From Furcasterigmium furcatum (lineage: Eukaryota > Ascomycota > Sordariomycetes > Glomerellales > Plectosphaerellaceae), in assembly GCA_001599815.1 (NCBI GenBank), contig BCIA01000006.1:4280961-4344960 (forward strand): 64,000 nucleotides of DNA, given 5' to 3'. A program made the translations under genes and the position numbers. Positions 1 to 10,126 of this stretch are shown one piece after another. Below the pieces are notes generated by a model, which made no database searches, was not told the DNA's origin, and saw only the letters and a list, made by a program, of their open reading frames with translations. Position 1 is the first letter of the stretch; the number at the start of each line of letters is the position of its first letter.

Positions 1-42
1 CGGCTGCCGTTTAGAAGCACCTAACATCACTCATGTCCGACT

Positions 43-865
43 TCAGCCCTGGTACAGAGGGGGCCCAGGGATCTCGTAGCTCGGGTTCGTCTCGTCGTTG
101 TAGATGTTGTGGTACAGGCCGGCGTCCGTGGGCGAGTAGAGCTCCGTGCCGAGGACGCCCTCGGGCTCGTCGGTGCCGTCGCCGCTGACCACCAGGTTGA
201 TGCACTGGGGGTACATCTGGGCCTCGCCCAGATCGTACCCGTTGTGCAGGGCGATCTGCTCATGGCGCAGGATGTAGTTCCCGGGAGCGATACTCGCGGG
301 GATGGTGACGGTCCACTCGGAGTCTACAGCTTGTCAGCATCGTGCGCTCGCTCTTCGGGATTTAGCGGCCGGTTCGAAACTCACTGTCGTCGATCAACAC
401 GTCCGACGCCCAGTATCCGGTGCTTCCCTGGCCAGCGCCCAACTCGAGCTGGCCGAGCTCGGCGATCTTGAAGAACTTGAGCTCGGTCTTGTCGACGGAC
501 TCGCAGTCCCCGTCGCACTTGGCGAGGTAGTCGACGACGGGGCCGTGGTGGGATCGGGGCCAGTCTGTCCACTTGACGGTGATTTCGCTGCCGGCGTTGA
601 TGGCAACGGTGAGAGGCGCGTTGTCGGCGTCCAGGTGGCAGATGATATCAGGGTCTCCCACGGCCGAGGACGGGACGTATCCGTTGTCCGTGGCCCAGTT
701 GGCCCAGGCGGGAGAGTCTTGGACGGGCAACCAGGGGGCGATGAGAGGGTTGTAGCCGGAGTAGGTCTGGCCTTCAGCGATGATCTCGTAGATGTGGCCG
801 TGAGCAGAAACTGCAATGGCGTTGACGAGGGCCGCGGGGCCCGCGGACTTGAGGGACGGGGCCAT
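43..865 (-). CDS. AA9 lytic polysaccharide monooxygenase (secreted)
   Basis: Two exons, 385-865 and 43-323, joined across a 61-nt intron (GTGAGT donor, TAG acceptor), encode 253 residues. The first 21 residues act as a signal peptide; cleavage exposes His22, which AA9 enzymes use as the amino-terminal copper ligand. The second copper histidine is His107 in the SHHGPV motif, and the axial tyrosine is Tyr198 in the QMY motif (Gln196-x-Tyr198). The family cleaves cellulose or hemicellulose oxidatively outside the cell, using a copper centre and an external reductant. The length fits a catalytic domain alone; no cellulose-binding module follows. The start is the only ATG that gives a signal peptide followed by HGHIY. 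It lies 1.7 kb from, and divergent to, a secreted GH28-like gene, which suggests a joint role in plant cell-wall attack. Confidence 0.93.
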
Positions 866-2552
866 TTCGTCTTAACACGAGGGCAAAGTTCCTGACTGGC
901 GGTAAATGAGACTGGCTATATTGTCTAGATCAGTAATCCACGTAGACCGAGTTGAAGAGTCGAGCAGAGTTCTGGAGGGTGCCGCGGAGTTTTATAATGA
1001 ACCATGTTGTCCCACTGTTCGACGAGTCTTTCGACTCGTGATGACACGGTGCCATCGTCTGGTTGTGATGGATTGCAAATTGAGGCAACGGCGACGTTTC
1101 CTCCGTCAATTTTGAACGTATTAATTAATTATCTTGTCGTTGATATTTTGGCCGAGCACGAATGGGACACTAACGAGGACAGGGTAGCGATCAGCATTCC
1201 TCCAGAGTAAGGAATGTAACATCAAACGGCCATGTGGCAGTCAATCAAGACACCAAGTTACCGGATTCGGAGATTCGGAGAAACCGTAAAGAGAGACACG
1301 ACTAAATATATACATACAGATCCAACCTCCGGGCCTGAGCTCCGAGTGCCAAGGGGTAAAGATCACTTGGCTTGCCCTGAGGCCGAATCATGTTGTTGCG
1401 ATATCGCGATTCATCATGCTTGCCCCAGAAATGGCAAGAGTATCGTGGATGTGGGGGATACCGGGGCCGTAAAGTACATGCATATGGTCGATCAACTGAC
1501 TGCTTTGCTGTGCAGATAGTCGTTCCTTGGAACTACGACAACTCGAACTGGCAGCCCTCAGACTTCTCGCCAGTTCCACAAGCGCGTGGCTCGGTTTTAT
1601 GACACACGGTTTGAAATTATCTCCTCTTTAAAGCTCAATGTGAAGCCTACGCTATGTGGCTCTTCTGAGGTTAGCCATCTTTTCTTCAGGCTCAGAACAT
1701 CCAACTTGGCATGCTTGGAAGCGCTGCTGCTCTGTGGCGACTAAGTATGCGCCTCGACCAGTCCATTCATATACTGCGAGGTTGATCGAGGCTTGCATCT
1801 GACCAAACATAGTATCTTGTTGTGTGTTGCTCACATTTGCCGTTATTTGTTGGCGGTACAAGTGGAGGAGAGGTTACCTCTATCAGTCTATCCCCCAATC
1901 CGAAGTGAAACCTTGCCATCGTGGGTCTCCCAAGACTGACCTCCTTTTTCTGACCCTCGCGAGGATTTGAGCACATCCTTGTTGGACCAGCCTCGAGACA
2001 TGACTCGATTCTAGGTTCGTGGCGCCCTTTGCGACCAAGGCCGTTAGTTTCGAGAGGGGCAGGTATTTATCCTACGGGTAATAAGGCACCTCCATCAATC
2101 CCCTTCTACCCCTGTCCCCAGATCTCCCCGCGGGGAAACCAAGCCCATCTTCCCCCAAAAGGGGGCAAGCCCCCAAGAACACCAGGGCGCCACCTCCGCA
2201 ACCCGGCGGACAACTGATGACAATGCCTGCTTGCCATGGGTACAAATTCCCTCTGTCGGGCGAGATATCGGACCGGTCTCCTGTGGCGTCTTTGTATCGG
2301 GAAGAAATGATGCTCCCATGGGTGATCTCAGGAACATACGGCTGCCGAGATCCAGCTGAACCGGGCTGCTGGAAGTGTGTCCGGTCGAGACCAGCGGCTC
2401 TCTCCTCATGTCCGCCGGGGCCCGGCGCCGTGGCAGGCCCGGCGATCGTGTCAGTGTCACTAGCATAAAAGGCCGTGGGCGCTCATGGGAGGCCATGATG
2501 ATTCAGTAAGCATCCATTCAATCTATACTGATACTTTAGTTGTCCTGAAGAA
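866..2552. promoter_or_regulatory. Divergent intergenic region between AA9 and GH28-like genes
   Basis: No convincing gene is visible in this 1.7-kb stretch. On the minus strand a TATAAAA element (990-996) sits about 125 bp upstream of the AA9 start. The 9-mer CCTCCGGGC at 1326-1334 contains a reverse CreA hexamer and is identical to one arm of the inverted repeat in the GH95/GH2 promoter. Toward the GH28-like gene, a perfect 7+1+7 inverted repeat CGCCGGG-G-CCCGGCG lies at 2413-2427 and contains CCGGGG, another CreA-type hexamer. A TAAAAGG element near 2466 lies about 85 bp before that start codon. Confidence 0.5.
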
Positions 2553-4001
2553 ATGCATATGCTCCGACCTTTCGTCGTCTTCTTGGGCCTTGCCACAAGC
2601 GGCATCGCCAATGCTGCCGAGGCCACAAAGCATCATCTCAAGACATACCCCATCCCTTCAGGCGTGCCTGTTGCGACATCCTTCGAACTCAAGGTTCGCT
2701 CGCCTTGCGGCGCGTGGAAGAATGTTGACCTGTTCCGTCCGAACCTCCACGAGATGAACCAGACCTCCGGAAGCGCCATCGTCCGGCAGTCGGCCCTGGC
2801 TGCTTTCGACTTCTCCGGCACCGTTGAGATCTCGGCTACCTACAAGAAGGAGGCCGTAACCAAGGCTCGACTTCGGCCGAACTCGCTGGGAATTGTGCCA
2901 GAGGTCTCAGGTTCGACCGTCACCTTCAGTCTGAAGGAGGCCCAGGACTTCGTCCTCGAAGTCAACGGCCAGATCTACGACTGCCTGCACATCTTCGCAA
3001 ACCCTCCAGCTCCCGAAGAACCTGAGAAGGACGACGAGTCTGTCGTCTATTTCGGCCCCGGATACCACCAGGTCAGCGAGCAAATCAGGCTTACCTCCGG
3101 CCAGACTCTCTTCCTCGCAGGAGGCGCCGTGGTCACCTCGCCCGGCGTCCTCGTAGCAAACGCAACCGATGTCGCCATCCGCGGTCGCGGTGTCTTCTAC
3201 AGTCCCAGATCGACAGCCATCGCCATTGAGCGATCCACGGACGTCGTCATCGAGGGCGGCCTGATCGGCCTCAACAGCCTCCCCCGGGCCTACAACTCGA
3301 AGCGGGTGACCATCCGCAACTGGCGCGACCTCAGTGGCGTGCAATGGGGCGACGGCCTCGACTTCTTCTGCAGCGAGGACATCCTCGTCGACTCGGTCTT
3401 CCTGCGCACCTCAGACGACTGCATCGCCCTGTACAGCCACCGGGACCAGTGGTACGGCGACACGAAGAACATCACCATCCAGAACTCCATCCTCTGGGCC
3501 GACGTAGCCCACCCGATTAACGTCGGTACGCACGGCAACACGGCCAACCCCGAGACCATGGACGGCATCACCATCCGCAACATCGACGTCCTCGACCACC
3601 GCGAGATGCAAGTCAGCTACCAGGGCGTCATCGCCCTCAACGCGGGCGACAGCAACCTCATCCAGAACGTGCTCATCGACGATGTCCGTGTCGACGACTT
3701 CCGCCAGGGTCAGCTGCTCAACTTCCGCGTCATGTATAACAACAAGTATAACACGTCCCCCGGCCGCGGCATCCGCAACGTGGTCGTCCGGGATCTGGTG
3801 TATAACGGCGACAACGCGATGATCTCCATCTTTTCCGGATATAACGAGACGAGGGCGATCGAGAATGTCAGGTTCGAGAACCTCGTCATCAACGGCAAGC
3901 TGATCTCGGATACGATGCGGAAGCCGGGTTGGTACTTGACCTCGGACTACGTGCCCATGTACGTGAATGAGCATGTGCGCAACCTGACCTTTGTTGGGTA
4001 A
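2553..4001 (+). CDS. Secreted GH28-like beta-helix glycoside hydrolase
   Basis: This is a single-exon gene for 482 residues. A signal peptide covers roughly residues 1-22. Residues 25-145 resemble a beta-sandwich, and the rest is a right-handed beta-helix with repeated NITIQNSILW-type coils. The GDGLD and SDDCIAL motifs match the catalytic Asp positions of GH28 polygalacturonases and rhamnogalacturonases. The usual GHG and RIK motifs are changed: GTHGN stands where GHG would be, so the substrate may not be plain polygalacturonate. GH49-like enzymes also pair a beta-sandwich with a beta-helix and are the main alternative. The protein probably cuts a pectic or related polysaccharide outside the cell. 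It has no intron, unlike the AA9 gene, and is convergent with the GH95 gene. ATG 2559 is a possible alternative start. Confidence 0.82.
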   Translation: MHMLRPFVVFLGLATSGIANAAEATKHHLKTYPIPSGVPVATSFELKVRSPCGAWKNVDLFRPNLHEMNQTSGSAIVRQSALAAFDFSGTVEISATYKKEAVTKARLRPNSLGIVPEVSGSTVTFSLKEAQDFVLEVNGQIYDCLHIFANPPAPEEPEKDDESVVYFGPGYHQVSEQIRLTSGQTLFLAGGAVVTSPGVLVANATDVAIRGRGVFYSPRSTAIAIERSTDVVIEGGLIGLNSLPRAYNSKRVTIRNWRDLSGVQWGDGLDFFCSEDILVDSVFLRTSDDCIALYSHRDQWYGDTKNITIQNSILWADVAHPINVGTHGNTANPETMDGITIRNIDVLDHREMQVSYQGVIALNAGDSNLIQNVLIDDVRVDDFRQGQLLNFRVMYNNKYNTSPGRGIRNVVVRDLVYNGDNAMISIFSGYNETRAIENVRFENLVINGKLISDTMRKPGWYLTSDYVPMYVNEHVRNLTFVG

Positions 4002-4332
4002 AGTAATCAGTTGGACGAGACGTAGAGGTACTATTGACGCGGGATATGGTTGGATGGGTTTATGGGAATGGAGACATATATTCAAAGTCGGTAGGCGCCA
4101 CAGCATCAATTTACTCTACCTACCTCACAATGTGGCCGCTTTCGATAAAACTGCACCGTATCTATCGTATTATTAGGGGAAAAAAGGAGAACAGATCTCT
4201 AAAAAGATGTGAAAAGTACATACTTTGCGAACAGCCCCCTGAACACTGCGGACGAGCTCGGATTCTGTGTTATTGGAAGTTCTACTATTCATGACTAGTC
4301 GTATAAGTTCCTCCTACATTCAGTATCACGCA
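4002..4332. other. Convergent 3' intergenic spacer
   Basis: This 331-bp stretch lies between the stop codons of the convergent GH28-like and GH95 genes and must hold both 3' ends. It is AT-richer than the flanking coding sequence, and I see no gene or repeat in it. Confidence 0.6.
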
Positions 4333-6630
4333 CTACAACCGCTGTACTTGGTGTTCGCCCGCCCGTTCATCTTCGTGAACAATTATGTGTCCGTCAGGAT
4401 AGAGGACATGTGCGTTGAGCACCTTGACGTCTGGACGGATAAGTCGCACAGGACCGATCACCTCCCCCCTTTCCCAGTTGAAGGACACAAGCCATCCCTG
4501 CTTGGTCCGCACCCGTTCAAGTGCCCCCTTCTCCCATCCCTTCGGACATGCCGGCAGCAATCTGATCTCAACCACATCCATTCCATCCCTGTTCACTTCC
4601 ATCGACTGCACCAGACACTCGAGGACCCCCGCGCACGCGCCAAAGTTTCCGTCGATCTGGAAGGGAGGGTGTGTGTCGAGCAAGTTGGGCAACGTAGAGC
4701 AGGACAGGAGCAGGTCCATGTTCTCCCCACACGCCTCGCCGTCGAGCAGGCGGGCGTAGAAGTTGATGAGCCACGCACGGCTCCATCCCGTGTGTCCGCC
4801 GCCGTGGGCGAGGCGTCTCTTCAGCACGGCCTTTGCCGCCTCGACAAGCTCAGGAGTCTTGCTGGGACTGATGAGATCGGCGGGGTAGAGGCCGAGCAGG
4901 TGTGATACGTGCCGGTGTCCGGGCTCGTATTCCTTGTAGCTGCTCAAGCCCCATTCCTGGATGCGGCCGTCGTCGCCGACGAGGATGGGCGGGATCTTAT
5001 CCATGGTCTCTTGGACTGCGGACCTCAGGGGATGGTCTTTGAGTCCCTCGAGGCGCTCCACGCTCCAGAGAAATTGCGCCAGGGCCACCCGGATAAGTGT
5101 CATGTCCATCGTAGACCCCTCGCAGAAGGTCCCGATCTCCCCAGACGTTGAGTAGAAGGTGTTTTCCGGAGAAAGCGAGGGGTTGGTGACGAGGTATGAG
5201 CCATCACTCGACGGTACAAGGAAATCAAGCACGAATTGCACGGCTCCTTCGTGGCAGGCGAAAAGACGGCGATGCAGGCCCTCGCTGTAATCGTACCGGA
5301 GCATATCCATCATCGTAACAGATACCCAGAGCCCCCCGAGCGGCCATAGCGTGGCGGATAGCCAGTGGTCCTGCGGGCTTGTGTCGGCCCAGATGTCCGT
5401 GTTGTGATGCGCGCACCAGCCGTTGCACCCGTACATGGCACCGGCCGTCTGGCGCCCTCGAATGGCCATTCGCTCGAGGAGATCCACGACAGGGAGCGCA
5501 CAGTCGTCCACCAGACTGCATGGCGCGGCGGGCCAGTAGTTCATCTGCAGATTGATGTTGATAGTGTACTTCGATCCCCAGGGCGGCGAGAAAGTAGGGT
5601 TCCAGATCCCCTGGAGCGTGGCCGGCAGGGGTTTCCTCCCATTTCGACTGCTTGAGATGAGGAGATACCGCCCATAGTTGTGGTAGAGAGCTACAAGGCC
5701 AGGGTCCCGCGTGTCTCGAGACTTGAGACGGGCATCCGTGTACAACTCGGCGGCGTCCGGCCACATGCGGAGGGTCATGCGGCCGAACAGGCTGGTGTAG
5801 TCTGCCCTGTGCCTCTCGACAAGATCATGCCATGGTCGCGACAGGGCATAACTCACGTCATTGGTTGCCGCGAGCTCTGGGTCGGCATGGCGGTATGTCG
5901 TGTGGGCACTGATGGCGACAGTACAGGAGTCTGAGGTGATCACCAGACAGCTGCCGATGGCCTCGACACTGCTGCCCTCGTCGTCGCAAACTGCGGCCAG
6001 AACGGAGCACATCCGGTTACTGCCATCTCCCCTTGGCGTGGCGTGAACAACGATGCGTGAGCCCTCTGACCTGATGCTGTCGGCATATGTGTTGGTCTCG
6101 ACGGGGTTGTCGCTGAGGCGGTCCAGCCGAACGATGAAGCGTGTTTTCTTTGTCGCCGTGAAACGCCAGAGCAGCACGTCGTCAGGGTAAGAAGCGATCA
6201 TCTCGCGTCGATAAGAGGCGCCCTGATGCTCATATCCCACGACGGCCTGTGCGGTCTCAAGGTCGAGATGACGGCGATAGTTGGTGAAGCCCTCGTGTCC
6301 GAACTCGAATGAAGCAGTTCCCATGGGCTCGTAGTGTCGCATGCTGGCCGGGTTAGCGTAGAAGGCGAGCTTCGCTAGAGCTTCGGCCTCGACGTGCTTG
6401 TCAGCGCGAATGAGGCGTCGAAGCTCAGGAAGCATCCGTTTCGCGTCAGGGGGCGTCCGATCCTGGGGCCCACCGCTCCATACCGAGTCCTCGTTGAGCT
6501 GCAGGACCTCAGTTCCGGGTTGGCCGTGGACGACGGCACCCAAACGGCCGTTTCCCACAGGCAGACTCTCCGACCATTGGGAGGCCGGAGAGTCGTAATG
6601 AAGCCGGAGATGGGAATGCGAGTCGCTCAT
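4333..6630 (-). CDS. GH95 alpha-L-fucosidase/alpha-L-galactosidase, cytosolic
   Basis: This single-exon gene encodes 765 residues. The N-terminal beta-domain motif LPVGNGRLGAVVHG and the helical-barrel motifs NLQMNYWPA, HHNTDIW, RIQEW and PFQIDGNFG are typical of GH95. Glu559 in RIQEW corresponds to the general acid, and Asp660 in QIDGNFG together with the Asn of HNTD corresponds to the water-activating residues of bifidobacterial AfcA. Known members remove terminal alpha-1,2-L-fucose or alpha-L-galactose, for example from xyloglucan side chains. The start is the ATG giving MSDSHSHLRL; the upstream in-frame extension begins only at GTG. There is no signal peptide, so the enzyme should work inside the cell on imported oligosaccharides. 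It shares a 415-bp divergent promoter with the GH2 gene, so the two are probably co-expressed. The lack of introns is unusual for 2.3 kb in this genome. Confidence 0.93.
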   Translation of the reverse strand: MSDSHSHLRLHYDSPASQWSESLPVGNGRLGAVVHGQPGTEVLQLNEDSVWSGGPQDRTPPDAKRMLPELRRLIRADKHVEAEALAKLAFYANPASMRHYEPMGTASFEFGHEGFTNYRRHLDLETAQAVVGYEHQGASYRREMIASYPDDVLLWRFTATKKTRFIVRLDRLSDNPVETNTYADSIRSEGSRIVVHATPRGDGSNRMCSVLAAVCDDEGSSVEAIGSCLVITSDSCTVAISAHTTYRHADPELAATNDVSYALSRPWHDLVERHRADYTSLFGRMTLRMWPDAAELYTDARLKSRDTRDPGLVALYHNYGRYLLISSSRNGRKPLPATLQGIWNPTFSPPWGSKYTININLQMNYWPAAPCSLVDDCALPVVDLLERMAIRGRQTAGAMYGCNGWCAHHNTDIWADTSPQDHWLSATLWPLGGLWVSVTMMDMLRYDYSEGLHRRLFACHEGAVQFVLDFLVPSSDGSYLVTNPSLSPENTFYSTSGEIGTFCEGSTMDMTLIRVALAQFLWSVERLEGLKDHPLRSAVQETMDKIPPILVGDDGRIQEWGLSSYKEYEPGHRHVSHLLGLYPADLISPSKTPELVEAAKAVLKRRLAHGGGHTGWSRAWLINFYARLLDGEACGENMDLLLSCSTLPNLLDTHPPFQIDGNFGACAGVLECLVQSMEVNRDGMDVVEIRLLPACPKGWEKGALERVRTKQGWLVSFNWERGEVIGPVRLIRPDVKVLNAHVLYPDGHIIVHEDERAGEHQVQRL

Positions 6631-7045
6631 TTTGAGGGGAATGTGTTGCGTCGAACGAAGCGTGTAGTATTTCACACACGACTGAGTGACGAAGTCATCT
6701 AGATATCGGGCTTCAAATAATCGCTGAGATAGGTTCTGACGCGAGGAATGGCCCGCCGGCGGAGACGGTGCTTTACGAAGTTCGGCATCCGGGCATTTAT
6801 AGATGATCCGACGGGAAAAATAGACCCACCTCCGGGCTCCGGGAAACGGCCCGGAGGATCGTCACGGTGCATATCCGTCTCGACCGAGAGCCGCGCCATA
6901 CATCTGGCAGATCGTGAGGGGCAGCGGCATGAAGTGATGGAATAAAAAACGAAGAAGGACTCATTCTCATCTCTGCGTCTTGGGCCGTCTCATTCCAACC
7001 ACCGCTGCCCGCCAGAGACAGCAGTACTATATCATCGACGTCAAA
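6631..7045. promoter_or_regulatory. Shared bidirectional promoter of GH95 and GH2 genes
   Basis: This 415-bp interval separates the two divergent start codons. It contains a perfect inverted repeat with 9-bp arms (CCTCCGGGC at 6829-6837, GCCCGGAGG at 6849-6857) around an 11-bp spacer. Three hexamers fitting the CreA consensus SYGGRG fall within it: CTCCGG at 6830-6835 and 6837-6842 (reverse orientation) and CCGGAG at 6851-6856. The CGG/CCG geometry would also suit a Zn2Cys6 dimer. A minus-strand TATAAA near 6796-6801 could serve the GH95 gene. Confidence 0.6.
6829..6857. promoter_or_regulatory. Inverted repeat operator-like site with paired CreA hexamers
   Basis: The arms are perfect 9-bp reverse complements separated by 11 bp. 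The right half, CCCGGAGGAT (6850-6859), recurs exactly at 10389-10398 in the sugar-transporter promoter, and the left arm recurs at 1326-1334 upstream of the AA9 gene. This is the strongest candidate regulatory site of the locus. Binding by CreA/CRE-1 is inferred from the consensus only. Confidence 0.55.
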
Positions 7046-10000
7046 ATGTCTTTTGCCGAGCAGCTTTACGACTGGAACAACCTCAAAGTTCTTCACCGCA
7101 ACACGCTCCCGCCCCGAGCTCACTTCTACCCATTCGCTTCCAGGGACGATGCTCTCACGCTCAACCGCGAGAAGGCCGCTTATCAGTCCTTGAACGGCAC
7201 ATGGAAGTTCTGCCACGATGCCTCGCCCTTTGAGGCGCCTGACATGAAGGATGCTGAGCCTCTCACCTGGGACAGCATCCAGGTCCCCGGCATGTGGCAG
7301 CTTCAGGGATACGGTCGGCCTCTCTACACCAACATCAACTATCCCTTTCCTGTCGACCCCCCGAACGTGCCGCTTTTAAACGAGACGGGCACCTATTGGC
7401 GCCAGTTCACCACCCCCGCAGATTGGCGTGATCGCCAGATTCGACTTCGTTTTGAGGGAGTTGACAGCGCGTTTCACGTCTGGGTCAATGGTGTCGAGGT
7501 GGGATACAGCCAGGGGAGCCGTGACCCGTCTGAGTTCGACATCAGCTCGCTGCTCAAGGAGCCAGGCACTCCCAACACCATCGCTGTCCGCGTCTACGAG
7601 TTCTGTGATGGCTCGTACATCGAGCGCCAGGACCAGTGGCTCCTCTCTGGCATCTTCCGCGATGTCTACCTCGTCGGGTTCCCCAGGCTCAGCATTGTTG
7701 ATTTTGAGGCCTTCCCCGAGGTGGATGAGAGCCTGGCTCATGCCTCTCTGCGGGTGCGCCTGGCCATCCAGGGCGCCGAATCCGCGACCACGGCCAAGAT
7801 CGAGCTGCTCGATCCTGCTGGCAAGCTTCTCAAGCAGGTTAATGCGAAGCCTGAGGAAGCTTGCGGGCTTTCTGTCGAGGGACATGACCTCCGCCTCTGG
7901 TCCGCCGAGTCCCCCGCGCTCTACACCTTGCTCATCAACGTCGGGGATTCTTTCGTGGCCCAGCGCATCGGTTTCCGTCGCATCGAGATGAAGGATGGAA
8001 ACTTCCTCGTCAACGGAGTCCCTATTGTCCTGTATGGCGTCAACCGTCATGAACATCATCATCTCCATGGGCGTGCCGTGCCCTTCGAGGACATGTACGC
8101 AGACCTTGTCTTGATGAAGCAGCACAACATCAACGCACTCCGCTGCTCTCATCAGCCCAATGATCCCCGTCTCTACTCCGTTTGCGACGAGCTTGGCCTT
8201 TACGTTATGGCCGAAGCTGACCTCGAGACGCACGGATTTGATCCTGTCGAGAGAACTGCCATCAAGGACGCTCATCTCATGGACGGCCGGGAGCTTCAGG
8301 AGCTTTCATACAGCCGCGCAAACAGATGGACCTCGGATAATCCCGAATGGCACGCCGCCTATATGGATCGTGCCGTGCAGCTGGTCGAGCGCTTCAAGAA
8401 CCATGCCTCCGTCATCTGGTGGTCTCTAGGCAACGAGGCCTTCTACGGCAGTAACCATGCTGCCATGTATCACTGGATGAAGAAGCGAGACGCGACACGT
8501 CTGGTTCACTACGAAGGCGATCGTGAGGGCGTCACCACCGACTTCTACAGCGTCATGTACGCCACTATCGATGAGCTGAAGAAGCATATCATCGACAAGC
8601 CGGATAGGTGCCTCATCCAGTGCGAATATGGCCATGCCATGGGAAACGGTCCCGGCGGTCTCCAAAACTACGTCGAACTCTACCGGTCTGAAAAGCTGCT
8701 CCAGGGTGGCTTTATCTGGGAGTGGTGCAACCACGGTCTTCTCAAGACGGAGGGAGAGCTGTCTTATTATGCCTACGGTGGCGATTTCGGTGACACTCCC
8801 AACGATGCGGACTTCGTTATGGATGGCCTGACCTTCTCCGACCACTCGCCCACGCCCGGCCTGGTCGAGTACAAGAAAGCCATCGAGCCGGTGGAAATCA
8901 CGCTAGATGAGTCCGGAAAATTGCGCATCAAGAATCACTACGCCTTTGTCGGTCTCGAACATTTGGCTGCATCCTGGCATCTTGTCGGGGAGTCTGGTGA
9001 CACAAAGCCGACTGGCTGGGCCCTCCCCAAGGTCCCTGCTGGTGGCGAAGCCCTTGTCGAGCTGCCTGACATTGGCGACCAGACTGAGAGTTATGACTGG
9101 CTTACAGTAAGTCTCAAGTTGAGGAAAGCCACTAGTTGGGCCGGTGAAGGCCATGAGATTGCCTGGGCCCAGCTACCTCTGGCCAAGGATCGCCTCGCGC
9201 TACCCCTGACCCTCCCGACGGTGATTTCGCCCTCCTCTGGCCAACCGACGGTCCACGAGCGCGGCGGGCGCCTCGCGGTGTTCTGGCCAGGTTTCGGCCA
9301 GTTTTTCACCTTTGACCTGGTCCGTGGTGATCTGCAGTGGGCTAATGAGACGGGCGCCATCGTTTCCAAGGGCCCCGAGCTTGGTCTCTACAGAGCCCTC
9401 ACCCAGAACGATGTCGGATTCGGTGGAGATGGCATCGAATGGGAGAGGTTCAGGCTCTCTGAGACAAAGATGCACATGCGGAGCGCGAACTGGTCGTTCG
9501 GCGAGGACAAAAAGTCCGTCGTGCTCACAGCAAAGGTGCGCGTGGCCCCGCCCGTCCTCGAGTGGGCTTGCAACGCCATCATCACCTACACCTTTGGCGA
9601 GAGCGGCGTGGCCATCCGCGTAGAGGGTGACTTTTCAGGGACGCTCCCTACTCATGTGTCCCGCATCGGCTTGACCATGTCCCTGCCCAAGGCCTTTGAC
9701 AGAGCCACTTGGTACGGACGCGGGGCCGGTGAGTCCTACCGTGACAAGGGTCATGCGGCTCGGTTTGGCAGATGGGATGCGCCCATAGAGGACCTGCATA
9801 CCGCGTATGAATGGCCCCAGGAGAACGGAAACAGGAGCGAGGTGCGGTGGGTCGAGGTGCAGTCGAGTTCCAGCGGCAAGTCGGTGCTCGAGGCCCGCAT
9901 GGAGCAACCCTTCAACTTCTCCCTGAGGAAATATTCGACCGCCGACTTGGACCAGGCAAAGCACCCTCATGAACTGACCGAGCTGGACGAGAGGATCTTG

Positions 10001-10126
10001 AACCTCGATGCTGTCCAGCATGGTCTGGGCAGTGGAAGTTGCGGGCCCCTGGCCTTCGAGGGCGACAGGCTGCGGCCGGAGAAGTTTAACTTTGCGGTCG
10101 TGCTCAGGGCAGTAAAGAAGGGTTAG
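7046..10126 (+). CDS. GH2 beta-galactosidase, LacZ-type, cytosolic
   Basis: This single-exon gene encodes 1026 residues, almost the length of E. coli LacZ. Domain order follows LacZ: a GH2 sugar-binding domain, an Ig-like domain, the TIM barrel from about residue 320, and C-terminal beta-galactosidase domains. The motifs NRHEHHHLHG, SHQPNDPRLYSVCDE, WSLGNE and CEYGHAMGN are clear. Glu464 in WSLGNE is the acid/base and Glu527 in CEYGHAMGN is the nucleophile. No signal peptide is visible, so it should hydrolyse beta-galactosides inside the cell. The start was set at ATG 7046 in good context (TCAAAATGTC); the upstream in-frame extension starts only at TTG. Its partners are the divergent GH95 and the downstream MFS transporter, which fits stepwise removal of fucose then galactose from imported side chains. 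Intracellular lactose or galactan-oligomer use is an alternative. Confidence 0.95.
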   Translation: MSFAEQLYDWNNLKVLHRNTLPPRAHFYPFASRDDALTLNREKAAYQSLNGTWKFCHDASPFEAPDMKDAEPLTWDSIQVPGMWQLQGYGRPLYTNINYPFPVDPPNVPLLNETGTYWRQFTTPADWRDRQIRLRFEGVDSAFHVWVNGVEVGYSQGSRDPSEFDISSLLKEPGTPNTIAVRVYEFCDGSYIERQDQWLLSGIFRDVYLVGFPRLSIVDFEAFPEVDESLAHASLRVRLAIQGAESATTAKIELLDPAGKLLKQVNAKPEEACGLSVEGHDLRLWSAESPALYTLLINVGDSFVAQRIGFRRIEMKDGNFLVNGVPIVLYGVNRHEHHHLHGRAVPFEDMYADLVLMKQHNINALRCSHQPNDPRLYSVCDELGLYVMAEADLETHGFDPVERTAIKDAHLMDGRELQELSYSRANRWTSDNPEWHAAYMDRAVQLVERFKNHASVIWWSLGNEAFYGSNHAAMYHWMKKRDATRLVHYEGDREGVTTDFYSVMYATIDELKKHIIDKPDRCLIQCEYGHAMGNGPGGLQNYVELYRSEKLLQGGFIWEWCNHGLLKTEGELSYYAYGGDFGDTPNDADFVMDGLTFSDHSPTPGLVEYKKAIEPVEITLDESGKLRIKNHYAFVGLEHLAASWHLVGESGDTKPTGWALPKVPAGGEALVELPDIGDQTESYDWLTVSLKLRKATSWAGEGHEIAWAQLPLAKDRLALPLTLPTVISPSSGQPTVHERGGRLAVFWPGFGQFFTFDLVRGDLQWANETGAIVSKGPELGLYRALTQNDVGFGGDGIEWERFRLSETKMHMRSANWSFGEDKKSVVLTAKVRVAPPVLEWACNAIITYTFGESGVAIRVEGDFSGTLPTHVSRIGLTMSLPKAFDRATWYGRGAGESYRDKGHAARFGRWDAPIEDLHTAYEWPQENGNRSEVRWVEVQSSSSGKSVLEARMEQPFNFSLRKYSTADLDQAKHPHELTELDERILNLDAVQHGLGSGSCGPLAFEGDRLRPEKFNFAVVLRAVKKG

